Positions 39,249 through 40,534 of a stretch of 40,534 bases of DNA are shown here, one piece after another; within the stretch, counting starts at the first letter, position 1, and every line of letters starts with the position of its first letter. The position numbers were made by a program, and so were the translations under genes. This stretch comes from a virus, in the IMG/VR virus record IMGVR_UViG_3300009610_000377, positions 1 to 40,534 of that record. The stretch is one strand, 5' to 3'. The notes under the pieces were generated by a model. It had not been told where the DNA came from, did no database searches, and was given only the letters and a program-made list of their open reading frames with translations.

Positions 39249-39326
39249 TTGCTAAGCATGAATGGTAAGCGGGATGATTACTTCCTGCGAGGCCATTATG
39301 TCGAGATTGTGGATACTACAGGATAG
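39249..39326 (+). CDS. 25-residue peptide ORF behind module 4, TAG-interrupted frame
   Basis: A TTG at 39249 is seven bases after GGAGG, in frame with an ATG at 39258 that is farther away. The peptide (NGKRDDYFLRGHYVEIVD in its middle) ends at TAG 39324-39326. The same frame stays open after this TAG for another 38 codons to 39443, so a nonsense mutation or readthrough is possible. Confidence 0.38.
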   Translation: MLSMNGKRDDYFLRGHYVEIVDTTG

Positions 39327-39438
39327 AGTGCATTCGCCAGAGACATACAGATGGATTTGCTCTGGAGCACGTTTACTAAGACTGCAAGTCTGCAATTAAA
39401 TCCCTATGGTAAGTGTCGGGATACCAATGCTGTAATGC

Positions 39439-39460
39439 GCTAGAGATTATAACCTCTAGC
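39439..39460 (+). promoter_or_regulatory. CTAG hairpin
   Basis: GCTAGAG (39439-39445) pairs with CTCTAGC (39454-39460) around ATTATAAC, in the gap before the 35-residue ORF. It is not followed by CAATGGAGG; the next ribosome site (TTGGAGA) is 45 bases away. It may be a degenerate module. Confidence 0.45.
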
Positions 39461-39515
39461 ATCCTGTGGGTGGAATCATAGCCTCCGCTATAAATTTAAT
39501 GATTTGGAGAATCAT

Positions 39516-39623
39516 ATGCACCATAAGATAAGAATAACCTATGGTCTTACAAGCCTAAGCGATACAGGATCCCGCTGGTTATCGCTAAGTGGCGCACAGT
39601 GGATTGCGCATATCACACCTTAA
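39516..39623 (+). CDS. 35-residue peptide ORF
   Basis: The ATG follows TTGGAGA by five bases and the frame runs 35 codons to TAA. The peptide is Ser/Thr/Trp-rich with no known motif. The ribosome site is the chief support. Confidence 0.32.
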   Translation: MHHKIRITYGLTSLSDTGSRWLSLSGAQWIAHITP

Positions 39624-39644
39624 TTGAGTTATTAGCCTACAGTA

Positions 39645-39803
39645 TGCCATCATGTTGAGGTAAAGAGGCTGATTGCATAGATAGGGCATGAGTCGTTAAT
39701 CTTTAGCTAGAAATTCTTGGAAGAGTGCGCGCTTATTTCTAAGCTAGCGAGAGTTCATGCATATCATAGCACAGCACACTAAAACTACCAATTCATGATG
39801 GCA
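39645..39803 (+). other. structured intergenic segment with nested long-range inverted repeats
   Basis: Nested complementary segments are visible: TGCCATCATG (39645-39654) with CATGATGGCA (39794-39803), GATA with TATC (39680/39762) plus GCATGA with TCATGC (39686/39755), and GCTAGAAAT with ATTTCTAAGC (39706/39735, one bulged A). Together they form a long imperfect hairpin just before the next start. The last arm also takes part in a short CATGAT/ATCATG hairpin touching TGGAGG. Confidence 0.5.
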
Positions 39804-39818
39804 TCATGGAGGTTGATA

Positions 39819-39965
39819 ATGCATATGTACAATTGGAGCCTTCGACGTCGCACCTTTTACTCTCCAACCGCATGCGCTCAATTTGTCAGGAATTATCCTG
39901 GCAAGATTGCTAGCATGGGATTCGAGGGCCGGCTCATGGTGCTGCACTTTCGTCTGCCGTTTTAA
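39819..39965 (+). CDS. small basic protein, 48 aa
   Basis: The ATG is six bases after TGGAGG (39807-39812). The protein is basic and aromatic (NWSLRRRTFYSP, GRLMVLHFRLPF). A six-bp hairpin with a three-base loop (39794-39808) abuts the ribosome site. Not recognised. Confidence 0.48.
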   Translation: MHMYNWSLRRRTFYSPTACAQFVRNYPGKIASMGFEGRLMVLHFRLPF

Positions 39966-40015
39966 CATCATGTTCAAGATCATATTTCTAATCTGGATGT
40001 TGATGGATTGTGTCC

Positions 40016-40201
40016 ATGTTTCAAACTAGATCAGAAGAAACTGGTTTGAATGAGCACAAGACGTTAGCAGATGCGTTAGAAGCTGCTAGCAAAGACCAAT
40101 CAATTTGGAAAATCTCTTTTACAATCAGGGATACCAATGAGAGGGTCAGGCTTGTAAGAAAATACGAACAGTATTGGGTTTACGAGCCAATAAAGTTCTG
40201 A
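40016..40201 (+). CDS. hypothetical protein, 61 aa
   Basis: The frame opens at GTG 40010 or ATG 40016; ATGGA upstream is a weak ribosome site. The product is soluble (KTLADALEAASKDQSIWKIS) with a possible beta hairpin at its end. Its TGA stop is two bases before module 5. Confidence 0.5.
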   Translation: MFQTRSEETGLNEHKTLADALEAASKDQSIWKISFTIRDTNERVRLVRKYEQYWVYEPIKF

Positions 40202-40203
40202 TA

Positions 40204-40248
40204 TTTGCTAGATATGATAGTTATCATCAACTATCATATCAATGGAGG
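40204..40248 (+). promoter_or_regulatory. intergenic hairpin-RBS module 5
   Basis: TTTGCTAG enters GATATGATAGTT (40211-40222), pairing over 12 perfect bp with AACTATCATATC (40229-40240) around ATCATC. CAATGGAGG follows, then ATG at 40256. The CC-to-TT change in the left flank would keep pairing with the Shine-Dalgarno through G-U. Confidence 0.82.
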
Positions 40249-40255
40249 TATCAGT

Positions 40256-40420
40256 ATGTGTAAAAAGTACCCCTTTTATATGACTCATGATGAGGCTCTT
40301 ACTCTCATACGATTCATCATTGATCATATGGGGGTGGAAGAAGTTGAAGATAAGACGATACGTCAAATCGCGTCTTATATGTCCAATTGCATCGTTCAGG
40401 AGATGCTTTCAAATGCATAG
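40256..40420 (+). CDS. hypothetical helical protein, 54 aa
   Basis: The ATG is seven bases after GGAGG; upstream in-frame codons lie in the hairpin. The protein is helical (HDEALTLIRFIIDHMG, TIRQIASYMSNCIVQEM). Not recognised. Confidence 0.58.
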   Translation: MCKKYPFYMTHDEALTLIRFIIDHMGVEEVEDKTIRQIASYMSNCIVQEMLSNA

Positions 40421-40529
40421 CAATCCACGAAGAATCAAGCATCGTCATGAGACATGCAATTGCAATTCATGCATGCCTCGGGCGCGTCGTGGTAGGAGAA
40501 AGATCACGTTACGAGATCATCGTAGGTAA
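40413..40529 (+). CDS. small Arg-rich Cys protein, 38 aa
   Basis: The ATG overlaps the previous gene by eight bases and has AGGAG nine bases upstream. The peptide contains CNCNSC and many Arg/His (RRIKHRHE, RARRGRRK), suggesting a metal-assisted nucleic-acid-binding miniprotein. It ends five bases before the window edge. Confidence 0.45.
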   Translation: MHSNPRRIKHRHETCNCNSCMPRARRGRRKITLRDHRR

Positions 40530-40534
40530 TCATA

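Noticed and set aside
39970-40029. 19-codon hydrophobic ATG ORF
   Set aside because: It has no ribosome site and overlaps the start of the 61-residue gene in another frame.
38325-40248. CRISPR array interpretation of the repeated right-arm modules
   Set aside because: The repeats are short flanks around hairpins, separated by coding genes of variable length. There are no equal-length spacers and no cas genes.

Overview
This window is most of the genome of a lytic, short-tailed (podovirus-like) dsDNA bacteriophage of class Caudoviricetes. The evidence is a terminase pair, a large portal protein, scaffold and capsid genes, no tape-measure, sheath or tail-tube genes, and a run of low-complexity ejection-type proteins at the end of the virion operon. 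I see no integrase, repressor, CRISPR array, rRNA or insertion sequence. The host cannot be named. The standard code fits throughout. ATA codons look frequent, and the single tRNA has a CAU anticodon, most likely the AUA-reading isoleucine species.

Layout. (1) 1-13790, plus strand: about 40 tightly packed early and replication genes, mostly joined by ATGA, TGATG or GTGA overlaps. Recognisable products are a RecB/Cas4-like PD-(D/E)XK nuclease with four candidate Fe-S cysteines, a Sak4-like recombination ATPase, a DUF669-like ssDNA-binding candidate, a dCMP/cytidine deaminase-like protein, an 808-residue fusion of a family-4-like uracil-DNA glycosylase to a family A DNA polymerase with proofreading domain, and a DUF3987-like P-loop ATPase/helicase candidate. 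Between them lie many tiny Cys-pair (zinc-ribbon-like) and single-TM proteins. (2) 13793-36683, minus strand, read right to left: small and large terminase, an alpha-helical virion protein, portal, three accessory virion proteins including a fibre-like protein with an odd N-terminus, scaffold, major capsid protein, a small capsid-associated protein, a lysis cassette (two membrane proteins and an M15 peptidase), adaptor, tail and nozzle proteins, a C1q-like protein, a GNAT-like protein and large ejection-type proteins. The plus and minus arms meet tail to tail with two bases between stop codons. (3) 36684-37758: a roughly 1.07 kb gene-poor divergence region with a cluster of perfect palindromes and several CTAG-containing inverted repeats, a candidate replication origin or control region. 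(4) 37759-40534, plus strand: a right arm of small unknown genes with a quite different organisation. Each gene is separated from the next by an intergenic hairpin.

The most interesting signal is in the right arm. Five intergenic modules share the layout stop codon, (C/T)(C/T)TGCTAG, variable hairpin, CAATGGAGG (Shine-Dalgarno), start codon. The flanks are nearly invariant. The stems differ completely in sequence yet stay perfectly or almost perfectly paired, so structure is conserved and sequence is not. The invariant CTGCTA can also pair with the Shine-Dalgarno TGGAGG. This looks like a family of cis-acting RNA elements that set translation of each small gene. Several looser hairpins (37927, 39439, 39645-39803, 39794) may be relatives.

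Family assignments come from motifs read by eye, not database searches. Proteins called hypothetical are those I do not recognise.
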